A stretch of DNA of 64,000 bases from Lampris incognitus (GCF_029633865.1 NC_079224.1:19483395-19547394), one strand, 5' to 3'; positions 12,640 to 24,678 are shown, counted from the stretch's first letter. Notes: generated from the letters alone by a model not told the origin. Made by a program: numbers and translations.

Positions 12640-15600
12640 TATGAAGGCAAATCAAATCAGAGTAGCAGCTTGTGCTTGGCTAATCAGGGATACCTACTCT
12701 CATCCTCCTGAGTTCCCGGTCGATCTTTCAGCTCAATTCCCAAGAACTGCTCGTTGTTAATGATCAAACATATCCCACGAGGTATCTTGGTCAGTTCGTA
12801 GAAATCGGTCTACAGCAAATGTGCACCCGCACACACACATATACACACACACCACAAATGTTTATTTCAATCAATGAAGGTAATGAATGAAAACACAAGT
12901 GACAATTTTAATCAGAATTTAGTGTGACAGCCATGCATTATGAGAATGAACACCTGATCTTGAGGGGAAGAAGATTCTGTATTTCTCTCTGCGTCAGAGA
13001 AAAGACTCTGTCTCCCTGGACGCGGCTCACCTGAAGAGCAAAAACACAAAAAAGAAGAAACTTGCATTTCTTGGCTAGGTACTGGCAGTCATTACTTGTT
13101 CAGCAATAAACTGTGTGCATAATTTGTTTCAAAAATAGTTTAAAGGGATGTATTGAAAGCTGTGTATTTTGAGTGTAAATGATTGAGTGAGTAAGCCAGT
13201 AAGACTGAAACACAGAGGGAGAAACTCACTGCTTGACAGGGTTCCTGATAGAGACAAACTATGCCGTTGAAAAGAGTTCACAGGCAACTGTAAAAGAAGC
13301 GGAATCAACAGTCAGATATTTCAAGCTTTTAGTTACTCATGCCCTAAAAGAAAGACACATGCATGCATGCACACACCATCCTCACTGGCAGTCACTTGGG
13401 GTTGAGTATGACTGTCCTCCTTCTAGGTCCTTGAGTCTTCAGATGGGTGTAGAGGCCGATCTTGGAGCCACATATTTTGGGGCAATGTGGGTAAGGGTGT
13501 GAAGATGTGGTTTGGGCCTTTATGGAAACTTGCTCCTTTCTGAGTCTGCTCTTGTTTTCAGCAGCACAGTGGAGGTCATGGTTGTAGTGGCCAGCCCCCT
13601 CATGGACAGCCAGTCTCCGGGCCTCCCTGTTTTTTGCTGTTTGTTCCCGGGTGTTAAGGTCAATGCCAGACCTTTTGATGTGGGCTTTGATGTTATCTTT
13701 ATATCACTTCTTTTGTGTTCCTGGGGCATGGCATCCTGTCATGAGCTGAGAGTAAAGGACTTGTTTTGGGAGGTGACAGTCAGACATGTGGAGGACATAG
13801 CCAGTCCATCTCAGCTAATGTTGTGCAATGGTGGCAGTTATAGTTATAGGCATGTTGGCCTCCCGGCTGATCTTAAGGATTTTCCTGAGGTGTCATTGTT
13901 GGTATGCCTTGAGTACCTTCAGGCGCCTGCTATAAGTGTGTGTGTCTGACATTCTTCTGTAAGAAGTCGGGTTGTTGTAAGGCATCTAGTGTGTTGTTGT
14001 AGTGTTCTGTGCCTGTCACGTCTCACTCTCAACCTTCATCGCTGGCTAGCAGAAATGTGAACAGGAGAGCCGAGCACTTAAGTCTCTCCCTGCCAGTACA
14101 TAGCCTCTCCAACAGCAAGCCCTATGTAGTGCCTCCTCGTGGCGACACATGGTAACTGGGTACACCTTGGACCCTCGCTGAACTACAAGGGACTCGGAGG
14201 AGGTCTGGCCCCTAGATGTGTGGTACGCAGGCCCACCGGTGTGTGGATATTCCCTGATGCCCATGAACCAGCCCCCCAGCTATGGGTTAAATAGTGCCAC
14301 TGCCTAGTGGATACCTCAGGGGAGAAATAGGCTATGGGAGTAAACCCCTACAGAAAATTAACATCCACAGTACGGTTGTTTTATGTTTTTCTTGCCCTTT
14401 TGTGTCTGTTTAAGTCAGAGAGTAGTGCTGGCATCATGTGTGGCTGCCACTTCTCCCTCTCATAGCCCCCCCTTCCCATCCACCCCTGTATGTCTGTGTT
14501 ATGTTTATCTGTTGTCTTGTTTCACCGCCGTTTATTATAAAGTGACTGAGTGTTAGAAAAGCGCTATATAGGATTGCTTTATTATTATTACATGTGGTCC
14601 AGGTTTCTGACCCACACAGTAGGGTGGGCAGCACTACCACTTTGTATGTCAGAATTTTTGTTCTGGCCTGAAGGTCAGTTTTCAAAAACCCTTTCACTCA
14701 ATCTTGAGAAGGCCTGGCTGGCACAACTGAGGAGATGGTGTATTTCAATGTCAATGTTGGCTTTGGAGGAGAGAAGGCTGCCAATATATGGGAACTGTTC
14801 CACATTTTCGAGTCTAGTGTTGTCTACAGAGATGGATGGGGGCAGAGCAGGCATATTTCTGTTGGGTAGGGGTTGGTAGAGGATATAGGTATTTTTTGTT
14901 AATGGCCAGGCCAAGCTGCTTGTATACCTTTGCAAAGGCGTCCAGTATGCTCTGTAGTTCCTCTTCTACGAGGGACACTAAGGCAGTCATCAGCATACTG
15001 CAGCTCTTTACCTTTAGCCCTGAATCTGTTAATATTCAGAAGATTCCCATCAGTCTTGTACAAGATTTCGACTCCACCAGGCAGATTGGGACCCATAAGG
15101 TGGAGTATGGTGGCAATGAAGACAGAGAACCGTGTTGGGACATTGACACAGCTTTTTGAAACTCCTGTGTGGACCTTGAAGGACTCTGTCTTGTCTCCAT
15201 AACTGCTGAGTACTCTAGCTGATGTATTATCATGCAGTAGTCGTAGTACTCTGATGTATTTGTCAGGACAGCCTATTTTTGACAGAACTAGCCAGAGGGC
15301 CTGGTGTTTTACGGAATCAAATTCTTTGGTTGAGTCTATGAAGGCCATGTGCAATGGTTGATTCTGTTCCTTGGCTTTTTCTTGGAGTTGGCGAGCAGTA
15401 CAAATCATGTCCATGGTGCCTCTGTTAGGACGAAAATCGTTCTGGGATTCTGATAGAATTTCCTCTGATACTGGGAGGAGTCTGTTGGCCAAGATCTTAG
15501 CCAGGGCTTTCCCTGTGGTGTAAAGCAAGGACATGCCATGGTAGTTTCCACACTCAGCTTTGTTCCCTTTCTTAAAGGTAGAGACAATGAGTGTGTCCCT

Positions 15601-18600
15601 AAGTTGCACAGGGATTTCCTCTTTTTCCTATAGTTTAAGTAGCAGGGCATGGATATGCCCAATGAGTGTAGGTCCACCTGCCCACAGTACTTCTGCTGGT
15701 ATTCCATCAGGACCAGCAGCTTTGTTGATTTTCATCTTCCTGATGGCATCCTGGACTGCTCTTAGAATAGATGGTGCTGCCATGTCCTCCTCTTTGGGTT
15801 GTTGAGGGAGCTGTTGGGAGGGTATCCATCTCAGGGCTAGAGTCTTGGTTTAAAAGGTCCTGGTAGTGCTCTTTCCACCGCTTTTTAATTGACTTGTCTG
15901 TTAGCAGTGTGTGCCCATATCTGGAGCGAAGGGGCTTAGATAGCAGTGGCTGGGACTGTATATTGCTTTAGTAGCATCGACCAAGCCTCTGGTATCCGCA
16001 GCATCTGCAAGGTGTAGGATCTCAAGGACCTTCTTTGCCCACCACTGGTTCTTCAATTCCCTGAGCCAGCTTTGGACAGCTGACTTTGCTCTTGCATGGG
16101 CAGCTTGTTTATTTGGCAGTTGATGTCATTCTGCCAGATGGTAAAGGCTTGGCTCTTGATGTTGATTAACTGTTAGATTTCCAGGTCATTCTCAACAAAC
16201 CAATCTTGGGGGTTCTTCATCTTATGTCCAAGAGTGGTTTTACAGGTGCCAGTGATTGCAGTCCTGCGCATATCCCAGTGGCTTTCAATATCATCGGATA
16301 CTGCTTGGGCATTGATGTACTAAGCACTGCCTGGAACTGTGGATGAGAGGAGGTATCAGTAAGTCTTTTGAGGTTGAGCTTAGGGCAACTCTGCTTTTTC
16401 TGCACCCTTCTTTTCCAGTGAAGTTAGATGGACAGGGTGGAGCAGCTAAAGCGTGGTTAGTTCAGCAGTCATCTGCACTGATCATCACTCTGGTGTTAAG
16501 TACCTCATGTCAGTGTCTTTGACAGGCAAAAATGTAGTCAATGAGGTGCCAGATGTTAGAACAATGGTGCCTCCAAGTTGTTTTAAAATTTGCTCTTCTG
16601 GCGGAAGAGTGTGTTGGTGATAATTAGGCTGTGTTCTGAGCATGTCGTTAATAGCAGGATGCCATTGAAGCTTCTGTTTCCAACTCCTTCCTTGCCAATT
16701 ATACCTCTCCACAAGTTGTACAGGTACATCTCAAAAATTAGAATATTGTGGAAAAGTTCATTATTTTCCGTAATTTAATTCAAAAAGTGAAACTTTCATA
16801 TATTCTAGATTCATTACACATAAAGTGAAATATGTCAAACCTTTTTTGTTTTAATCTTGATGATTACGGCTTACAGCTCATGAAAATCAAAAATCCAGTA
16901 TCTCAAAATATTAGAATATTACAGAAGACCAATCAAAAAAAGGATTTATAATACAGAAATGTCGACCTTCTGAAAAGTATGTTCATTTATGCACTAAATA
17001 CTTGGTCAAGGCTCCTTTTGCATGAGTTACTGCATCAGTGCAGTGTGGCATGGAGGCAATCAGCCTATGGCACTTCTGAGGTGTTATGGAAGCCCAAGTT
17101 GCTTTGATAGAGGCTTTCAGCTTGTCTGCATTGTTGGGCCTGGTGTCTCTCGTCTTCCTCTTGACAATACCCCATAGATTCTCTATGGGGTTCAGGTCAG
17201 GCGAGTTGGCTGGCCAATCAAGCACAGTAATACCATGGTAATTAAACCAGTTACAAGTAGTTTTGGCACTGTGGGTAGGTGCCAAGTCCTGCTGGAAAAT
17301 TAAATCAGCATCTCCATAAAGCTTGTCAGCAGACGGAAGCATGAAGTGCTCTAAAATCTCCTGGTAGATGGCTGTGTTGACTCTGGGCTTGATGAAACAC
17401 AGTGGACCAACACCAGCAGATGACATGGCACCCCAAATCATCACTGACTGTGGAAACTTCACACTGGACTTCAAGCAACTTGGATTCTGTGCCCCTCCAC
17501 TCTTCCGCCAGACTCTGGGACCTTGATTTCCAAATGAAATGCAACATTTACTTTCATCTGAAAAGAGGACTTTGGACCACTGACCAACGGTCCAGTTCTT
17601 TTTCTCCTTAGCCCAGGTAAGATGCTTCTGACATTGTCTCTGGTTAAAGAGTGGCTTGACACTAGGAATACGACACTCGTAGCCCAGTTCCTTGGGCACA
17701 TCTGTGCGTGGTGGCTCTTGATGCACTGACTCCAGCTTCAGTCCACTCCTTGTGAAGCTCCCCCAAGTTCTTGAATCGGCCTTGCTTGACAATCCTCTCA
17801 AGGCTGCGGTCATCCCTGTTGCTTGTGCACCTTTTCCTGCCACACTTTTCCCTTCCAGTCAACTTTCCATGGATATGCTTTGATACAGCACTCTACGAAC
17901 AGCCAGCCCTTTCAGCAATTACCTTCTGTGGCTTATGAGGTATTGTCAAGAGGAAGATGAGAGACACACGACCCAACAATGCAGATGAGCTGAAGGCCGC
18001 TATCAAAGCAACCTGGGCTTCCATAACACCTCAGCAGTGCCACACGCTGATTGCCTCCATGCCACGCCGCATTGATGCAGTAATTCATGCAAAAGGAGCC
18101 CCGACCAAGTATTGAGTGCATAAATGAACATTTCAGAAGGTCGACATTTCTGTATTATAAATCCTTTTTCGATTGGTCTTATGTAATATTCTAAAATTTT
18201 GAGATACTGGATTTTTTATTTTCATGAGCTGCAAGCTGTAATCATCAAGATTAAAACAAAAAAGGCTTGACATATTTCACTTTATGTGCAACGAATCTAG
18301 AATATATGAAAGTTTCACTTTTTGAATTAAATTACAGAAAATATTGAACTTTTCCACAATATTCTAATTTTTTTAGATGCACCTGTAATTTCGCCCCACT
18401 CTGGCATTGAAATCTCCAAGCAGGACTAGCTTATCCTCCCTGGGGACTTTGGTGGGAGCATTGTGCAGGTCAGCATAGAAGGTCTCCTTTACTTAATCTT
18501 GTGAGTCAAGTGTTGGAGGATATGCACTGATGACAGTGATGCTTTGGTTAGAGTGGATCCTAAACAGGGCTGCTCAGTTGTGGGTGCAGCAGCCAAGAAG

Positions 18601-21600
18601 CCCCTCTGCCTCAGTCCCAGGGTTTAGCGACTGATCATACACCCACCGCCTGTATGCCAGGTTGTGGCTAGGGGCTGCCAGACTTAACTGTCCTGCCCCC
18701 TTTGCCTCTTTCTGATCACCACAGGGCTTTGACCCAGGATGTTTATGGGTTGATCCTTGTGGGAGAACACCTGCGCATGACAGCTTTTTATGTGAAGAGG
18801 CTGATGCACCAGCAGCCACCACACGGTCCTTGGCAGGGGGTGGCCAGAGTCCAATGGCATGGAGAACCAAGACGATTGGGGACCGCCCTGTTGCAGCCTT
18901 CATCTGCCTTCACTGGCATTGTTACCTGAAGACATCTTCCAACAGTTCCACCGTTGAGGTGTTTTTTGGATCACGCTTTGTCTGGAATCTCCCTCTTGAC
19001 CTATCCGCCTTGGATGACCCTACCAGGAGCCAAGCTCTGGACGGCATAGCTCTTGGGATCATTATTACACGCAAGCTACTTCACAACGAGAAGGTGGCAA
19101 TCCAGGAGAACACACACAGGCATGCACGCACGCACGCATGCACACAGACACACCTGGTCAATGCTGAAATGGGGTGGTAATCTGACCTGAGAATCCTGGT
19201 TGCAGATTGGCTGAGTAGATTCTTGATGAGATGGCAAAAAGGCCCCTGTAAATGAAGCAGCCATCACATGAATTGTGATACTTTACAACACTGATAACAG
19301 GGGTGTATGTGTCCTTGTTTGTGAGTATTATACCTGCTCTGTAGTTCTTAATTTCAAGTGCCAGTTGTGCATCACACTGCTCTATTATTTCTTGCAGCTC
19401 TTCCAGTTTCTTGTCTGACAGTATACAAGCCCTTTCCATTTCAGCAAACACATCCAGTGTGGTCTATGAGAAAGAGGACAGTTAATGTGTCTGTGTATGC
19501 ATATACACCGATTAGCCAAAACATTAAAACCACCTGCCTGTCCCCCCTCATGCCACCAAAAATAGCTCTGACCCGTCAACACATGGACTCCACAAGACCT
19601 CTGAAGGTATCCTCTGGTATCTGGCACCAAGGCGTTAGCAGCAGATCCTTTAAGTCCTGTAAGTTGCGAGGTGGGGCTTCTATGGATCGGACTTGTTTTT
19701 CCAGCACATCCTACAGGTACTCGATTGGATTGAGATCTCGGGAATTTGGAGGCCAAGGCAACACCTTGAATTTGTAATTTGTGATATTGGGCTATACAAA
19801 TAAAATTGACTTGACTTGAACTCTTTGTCATGTTCCTCAAACCATTCCTGAACAATTTTTGCAGTGTGGCAGGGCACATTATCCTGCTGAAAGAGGCCAC
19901 TGCCATCAGGGAATTCAACTGCCATGAAGGGGTGTACCTGGTCTGGAACAATGTTTAGGTACGTGGTACGTGTCAAAGTAACATCCACATGAATGCCAGG
20001 ATCCATGGTTTCCTAGCAGAACATTGCTCAGAGCATCACACTGCCTCGCCGGCTTGCCTTCTTCCCACAGTGACCCCTCGTGCCATTTCTTCCCCAGGTA
20101 AATGACATGCACGTGCCCAGCTATCAACATGAAGTAAAAGAAAATGTCATTTATCAGAACAAGCCACCTTATTTCATTGTTCCATGGTCCAGCTCTGATG
20201 CTCAAGTGCCCATTGTAGGTGCTTTCGGTGGTGGACAGGGGTCATCATGGGCATTCTGACTGGTCTGCGGCTACGCAGCAAGCTATGATGTACTGTTTGT
20301 TCCGACACTTGTCTATCACAGCCAGTGTTAACCTTTTCAGCAATTTGAGCTACAGTAACTCTTCTGAAGGCTCAGCCCAGACAGGCTAGACTTCGGTCCC
20401 TACATCAATGAGCCTTGGGAGCCCATGACCCTGTCGCTGGTTCACCGGTTGTCCTTCCTTGGACCACTTTTGGTAGGTACTGACCACTGCATACTGGAAA
20501 CACCCCACAAGACCTGCCGTTTTGGAGATGCTCTGACCCAGTCGTGTAGCCATCACAATTTGGCCCTTATCAAAGTTGCTCAAATCCTTACACTTGCCCA
20601 TTTTTCCTGCTTCCAACACATCAACTTCAAGAACTGACTGTTCACTTACTGCCTAATACCGAGATAATCAATGTTATTCACTTCACCTGTCAGTGGTTTC
20701 AGTGTTTTGGCTGATCAGTGTATACATGTACATACAACAAGATTTTTTTTTCTACATGTATTCTCACAGTGCAAGACTCGATTTTCCTTCTTCCCAGCTT
20801 GTCGTTCAAAAGAAACTTCATTTTGTTCAGGTTCTCTTGTGTCAAGTCATCATGTATTCGGTACAGCATCACCCTGATAAAGAGATAAAGCAACAAGACA
20901 TGGCAGAACAGAGAAAAGGGAGGGAGGAGAATAAAGGAGGAAGGAAAAACAAGTCAGAAGGGGAAAATGAAAACCTCTTGCCAGCTTGGCCTCTTGCTGA
21001 AATGTCGTCAAACTTTCTGTAGCTCTTACCTGTAATTTGATAGAATGGGACATGAGTCTGTTTGTGGGTCAGAAATATTCCCTAGTTGACTGCAATCTTG
21101 TTTCAGTTGGCTGTCGAGGTCAAACCGGCCAATAGTCCTGAGTAGCTGGGAGAGGAAGTGATGGTTCTCCAGCAGACCTTTCTCCTCTAGCCTCAAAAAC
21201 AATGCTTTCCCATCCTTTACCTGCGGGAAAGGGAACAGGAACACGCATATCAAATTACAGAAGATGATGTTCTTTCATTACCCCAGGGAAATGATGCAGC
21301 AGCAGAAGTGTGAATAGAAATAAATAGTACCAAAAAAACCCCAAAAACAATAATGAAGACACGCATTTAGGGAGTCATCTGGCGGCAATGGCATGTGTAC
21401 AAGGTCTGCCAACACTGCAGTGGTAGCTGTCAACAACAATCAGTAATACTAGAGCACTAAACAATGTTGATCATAGGTGTATAGATTCATATAATAGAGA
21501 TAGGAAAAATTAAAGCACACTGAATCCCAACGGCAGTAATAATTGCAGACGTACACTGAAAAGTTAATAGAAGTACGGAAAATGCCAAACCTATGAAATA

Positions 21601-22882
21601 TATATGCAATAAAAATACAGCAGTAGTATAATTTAGGTTTCGAGGTAATACTGATAAAGATATACTATGTGTATAGATAATCATAAGAAATATGCGTATC
21701 CATGTAGTTTAAAGTTAAGTGTTGAAAAATAGATAAATAGGTGTATATCTAATAATAGTAAAATACAATTAATAATGACAGTGTAGACATATTTATATAA
21801 TTGCATTATTGTAAAGTATAAATTATGTCTGAATAGAGAAGTTGGATGCACCTTCCCAAAAAGAAACTCTTACTGTGGTGCTAAACCCAAAAAAAATATA
21901 CTTCAAAGAATCACATCCAAGGATGTAGGGTAGCACTCACCAATTTCAAAAAGGACAGGGACAGTGCCTCATTTCCACAGATTTATTTTGGCCAGCAAAA
22001 CATGCTAACATTTCGGCCTACTGCTACAGGCCTTCATCAGAGCATGATGAAGGCCTGTAGCAGTAAGTATGTTATTAGAGAATTATGTTAATTATTAGAC
22101 AGGCCGCCATCCCATCCTGTGATGGGATGGCGGCCTGTCCAGGGTGTCTCCCCGCCTACCGCCCAATGACTGCTGGGTTAGGCTCCAGCATCCCCGCGAC
22201 CCTGAGAGCAGGATAAGCGGTTTGGATAATGGATGGAAAATGGAGAATTATGTATAGAATTATATATTAGAGAAACAATGTAGGTTAGACATACAAGCAC
22301 AAGTTACAAAAATGGACTCAAGTCTAATGGTTAGCGCGGTCGCCTCACAGCAAGAAGGTCCTGGGTTCGAGCCCCGGGGTAGTCCAACCTTGGGGGTCGT
22401 CCTCTGTGTGGAGTTTGCATGTTCTCCCTGCGTCTGCGTGGGTTTCCTCCGGGTGCTCCGGTTTCCTCTCACAGTCCAAAGACATGTAAGTCAGATGAAT
22501 CGGCCGTATTAAATTGTCCCTAGGTGTGTGTGTGTGTGTGTGTGTGTCCGCCCTGTGATGGTCTGGTGGCCTGTCCAGAGTGTCTCCCTGTCTGCCATCA
22601 AATGACTGTTGGGATAGGCTCCAGCATCCCCGCGACCCTGAGAGCAGGATAAGTGGCTTGGATAATGGATGGATGGATAAATTATGTCATTGTGTTATGA
22701 TACTTTCAGTGGAATAATGGTGAGGGGGTTCCGGGGTTGACACCAGCCCTTCTGTGTGGCATTTGCAAGTTCTCCCCCCATGTTTAAATCGGTTTTCTCC
22801 TAAAAATACAGTTTCTTACTCAGGTCCAGAGACATGCGTTTGTGAATCAGACTTGCCCAGAGGTGCGAATGGTTTGTGAGCG

Positions 22883-22957
<75 letters not shown>

Positions 22958-23420
22958 CCTTTCATTGACTGGTGACCTTTCTAAGGTCAGTGCATGCTGA
23001 AATACGCTCCACTCTAAACGAACCTGAGCTAGATTAATTTGGTATACAGAGTGGATGGATGGATTATAATTATATCTACTTTTAGATGGTTATATGATAT
23101 ATCATTAGTAACAGAACAAAACAGTCTGACACTGTTAGCCTGGTATAATATTATAATGCAGGTGTACAAAAACAGCAGTAAAACCCACAACACAACATGA
23201 TAATTAAATCATAATGTAAATTGAGTAGCCTCTGCCCGACTGCTGTCTGCAAATTAATCCTTTCACAAAAGCAGATTTTCCACTTTCCGTGTCACTTTGC
23301 TATATGATCACTAGATAGTTTAACAGTGGGGACTGTGAGTGTGAGTAGTCTTTGGGTCATACAAAAAAAAGAAGAAAACAACTTTACTCAGCCCGAATGA
23401 GAGACAGCAAGAGAGAGAGG

Positions 23421-23481
<61 letters not shown>

Positions 23482-23933
23482 TGTGTGTGTGTGATGAATT
23501 GTTCAATTTGTTTTTCGATCAGAACCATTGAGTAAATCAGTAACAGTGAGACTATTAGTTTTTCAAAGAGGTTTTAAAAGTAGTTAGGCCACTTGGGAAC
23601 AAATATTCCTCAACAAAAGACAAATTCAACGACACGCAAGTAATTTATAACAATTTTCGCTCGATTTGTACAGCCCTAACAAGGACCTTTTAGGACAACT
23701 CTGCCACAGTGACAACTGCAACCAATATCTGCTAATGTAACTTTCAATTTCTGGTCCTGGGAGAACATTTTATATGACTGAATGAGGTTGAGATTATGGC
23801 GAGGAGAACTGTATAATGTGCTCACCTTTTCAAGGCGTTTCTCATTGACTACGTCACGACACAGAAAGCACAGGGCAGCCACATCGGAGGCCCCAAGCTC
23901 TTCATCAATGCCAGAAAGTGTGAGTAAATCCAT
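9003..23933 (-). CDS. casp8: Caspase-8, initiator caspase with two death-effector domains
   Basis: Cysteine protease that starts death-receptor apoptosis. FADD recruits it through its DEDs; it then cleaves itself and effector caspases after Asp. Coding exons in transcript order: 23933-23826, 21220-21030, 20873-20768, 19463-19334, 19245-19154, 13287-13230, 13030-12954, 12809-12698, 12423-12296, 12179-11788, 9132-9003. All have GT/AG borders, the phases agree, and the 1524 nt give 507 aa. DED1 is about residues 1-76 with the RxDL motif (RFDL). DED2 is about 100-172. A Ser/Pro-rich linker follows, then p20 with catalytic His341 (SHGE) and Cys384 (QACQG). The p10 small subunit is the last exon and ends in the family's YKQMPEPKYTL. 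The start is chosen because MDLLTLSGIDEEL aligns with the caspase-8 N-terminus. Introns carry many transposons, but the frame is intact. An alternative exon 5 donor exists 33 nt earlier. Caspase-10 is less likely, because the GSIYIQEL and KLV tail match fish casp8 as I know it. Confidence 0.9.
9133..10902. other. casp8 last intron, left part
   Basis: No coding sequence is seen. The stretch 10690-10860 (GAGGCAAATATTTGCCAATG and flanks) looks like a decayed DNA-transposon MITE, but I could not find both ends. The rest is unremarkable AT-rich sequence. Confidence 0.4.
10903..11383 (-). mobile_element. tRNA-derived SINE with exact 13-bp target duplication
   Basis: The body (10916-11370) is flanked by the direct repeat CAAGAGAAAGCAT at 10903-10915 and 11371-11383. 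Read on the minus strand, it starts GGCGTCCGGGAAGCGTGGC with a tRNA-like promoter (GGTTTGAATCCCC as B box) and ends in an A-rich tail. It matches a SINE type that is very common in percomorph fish. It lies in the last casp8 intron. Confidence 0.9.
12567..12638. repeat. (CG)n(CA)n microsatellite
   Basis: A GCAC/GCGC run passes into about 19 CA units, inside a casp8 intron between exons 8 and 9. Long open frames here are repeat artefacts. Confidence 0.95.
13975..14596 (+). repeat. LINE/SINE 3'-tail repeat, copy 3 (longest)
   Basis: This insert interrupts the LINE coding sequence between SETWTTC and the RRLKVLKAYQQ-like continuation. Its 3' part equals the 1-204 unit (AGCGCTATATAGGATTGCTT then TTATTATTA). 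The 5' part (about 14040-14330) contains CTAGTGGATACCTCAGG and is only partly present in copy 2, so this may be close to full length. Confidence 0.65.
16721..18385 (-). mobile_element. Tc1-like transposon, fold-back form (Tc1 #1)
   Basis: Flanked by TA (16719-16720, 18386-18387), with ends CAGGTRCATC. The transposase frame on the minus strand (17920-16983) carries the DDE motifs SDES, FQQDLAPTHSA and [12 protein letters not shown], an HTH-like N-terminus, and at least one stop in that N-terminus. The right arm (17939-18385) is not an ordinary short inverted repeat. It is an inverted copy of the left arm (16721-17171), including the transposase C-terminus (DELKAAIKATWASITPQQ) read on the plus strand. 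The opposite transposon end has therefore been replaced by a second copy of this end. Confidence 0.85.
19506..20720 (-). mobile_element. Tc1/mariner-like transposon, decayed (Tc1 #2)
   Basis: The ends CACCGATTAGCCAAAACATT and (reverse) CACTGATCAGCCAAAACACT are flanked by TA at 19504-19505 and 20721-20722. Minus-strand transposase pieces include an N-terminal HTH region (20619-20386, GKCKDLSNFDKGQIV) and the second catalytic block (LFQQDNVPCHTAKIVQEW). A short LINE-type tail (about 19766-19820, GGGCTATACAAATAAAATTG) is inserted in it. It lies in casp8 intron 3. Frames are broken. Confidence 0.85.
22019..22065. other. Perfect 21-bp hairpin
   Basis: TACTGCTACAGGCCTTCATC-A at 22019-22039 is the exact reverse complement of 22045-22065, with a 5-nt loop (GAGCA). 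The flanking AACATTTCGGCCTACTGC resembles the end segments of Penelope- or DIRS-type repeats, but no coding part is present. Confidence 0.85.
22080..22240 (+). repeat. V-SINE 3' fragment
   Basis: It holds the 3' part of the V-SINE that follows at 22316 (CTCCAGCATCCCCGCGACCC, GAGAGCAGGATAAGCGG, GGATAATGGATGG). It is truncated at its 5' side. Confidence 0.75.
22316..22680 (+). mobile_element. V-SINE superfamily SINE, near full length
   Basis: A tRNA-like head (GGTTAGCGCGGTCGCCTCAC as A box, GGGTTCGAGCCCC as B box) is followed by the conserved V-SINE core (TTTGCATGTTCTCCCTGCG, GGTTTCCTCCGGGTGCTCC, CCAAAGACATG). A short TG run and a (GGAT)n-type tail close it. It lies in casp8 intron 1. Confidence 0.85.
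22885..22957. repeat. (TG)n microsatellite
   Basis: An almost pure TG run of about 70 bp in casp8 intron 1. Confidence 0.95.
23416..23493. repeat. (GA)n(GT)n compound microsatellite
   Basis: A GA run passes into a short GT run in casp8 intron 1. Confidence 0.95.
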
Positions 23934-23961
23934 CAGAGGGCTTGCTCCTCTGCTAACAAGT
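23826..23961 (-). other. casp8: casp8 first coding exon with 5' UTR part
   Basis: The acceptor TATTCACAG precedes 23961. A 28-nt leader is followed by the ATG at 23933 and the donor AAAG|GTGAGC after 23826. A strong donor at 24341 upstream (TTTCG|GTAAGT) is the likely end of a non-coding first exon. Confidence 0.75.
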
Positions 23962-24340
23962 CTGTGAATATAGGAAAATATGAAAGCGAAAGAATAGAAA
24001 AGTACGGAGTAGTATCATATCCTGAAAATCGGCTATTTCATCAAAGAAACATTATTTAAGTTAGAAAACATGACTACTGTCTTGGTCCCGTACACTTTTC
24101 CACGGAGGGAGCAAGGCGTTGTGACGTCACGCACGAGTACGCCGGCCAAGAGAGAACATTACATTAAGTATTTTCAACACATTTGTTTCCACAAGTACGC
24201 CGAAAGAACTCATATAGCTTCTGGATATTTGCTTAGCTCTTCGAATATCTGATTTCAAACCGGTAGATTTATATTTATATAGGCTGGGGCAATGAAACTA
24301 ATGAAAAGTTTGTTTTTCTGATTAGCGTTTCTGAACTTAC

Positions 24341-24480
24341 CGAAAGTGTGTTGAATCCAGCTAATCGCTTTTGTTTGTGTGTTCCTCACACAGTAATTAA
24401 TCGTTACTTTCGCACCTTAATATAAAACGGAAAACCAATTCCAAATCTTACGCGTGAATACCTTTTCGCTCGCCCTTCGT
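24341..24480 (-). other. casp8: Probable non-coding exon 1 of casp8
   Basis: The donor ACTTTCG|GTAAGTTC on the minus strand is near consensus. It sits between the ISRE-bearing upstream region and the first coding exon. The 5' end is estimated, because no core promoter element is clear. Confidence 0.5.
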
Positions 24481-24497
24481 CTGTGCCGGTCTCTTTA

Positions 24498-24509
24498 CTT
24501 TCAGTTTCC
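24498..24509 (-). promoter_or_regulatory. ISRE / IRF element upstream of casp8
   Basis: The minus strand reads GGAAACTGAAAG, a perfect GAAANNGAAA core. It lies about 150 bp upstream of the inferred exon 1 donor, where a promoter would be. IRF/STAT control of caspase-8 genes is known in mammals; interferon control here is inference. Confidence 0.6.
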
Positions 24510-24678
24510 ACAAAACTAACTAACAGAGAAGCGCGCCGCCTAGTGGCCGCCAGAGATCAACCGAATAACCGAACTTAAACTCATCCCACTTTTATAAAGG
24601 TGAGCACATGTGGTTCTCTCTGACAAATAACAACTTAAAAAAAAGAAAAAAAGGCACAAAATGTTTGATGCAGACCAT

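Larger units (their letters stand above)
13385..19075 (-). mobile_element. Non-LTR retrotransposon (EN+RT LINE), decayed, with two insertions
   Basis: Minus-strand LINE in casp8 intron 5. The apurinic-type endonuclease is recognisable at about 18400-18560 (LVLLGDFNARVG) and continues at 16450-16715. The reverse transcriptase lies at 15609-14899 (NDFRPNRGTMDMI, AFIDSTKEFDSV, QYADD). The C-terminal part is at 14697-14600 (LPTLLCGSETWTT) and 14000-13390 (LRWTGYVLHMSD). A Tc1-like element (16721-18385) splits the endonuclease, and a LINE-tail repeat (about 13975-14596) splits the C-terminal part. Many stops and frame changes make it inactive. It is Jockey-superfamily-like; I cannot fix the clade. 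Confidence 0.8.

Noticed and set aside
9003-23933. casp10 instead of casp8
   Set aside because: The catalytic and p10 sequences fit fish casp8 better from memory. A phylogeny would settle it; casp10 is not fully excluded.
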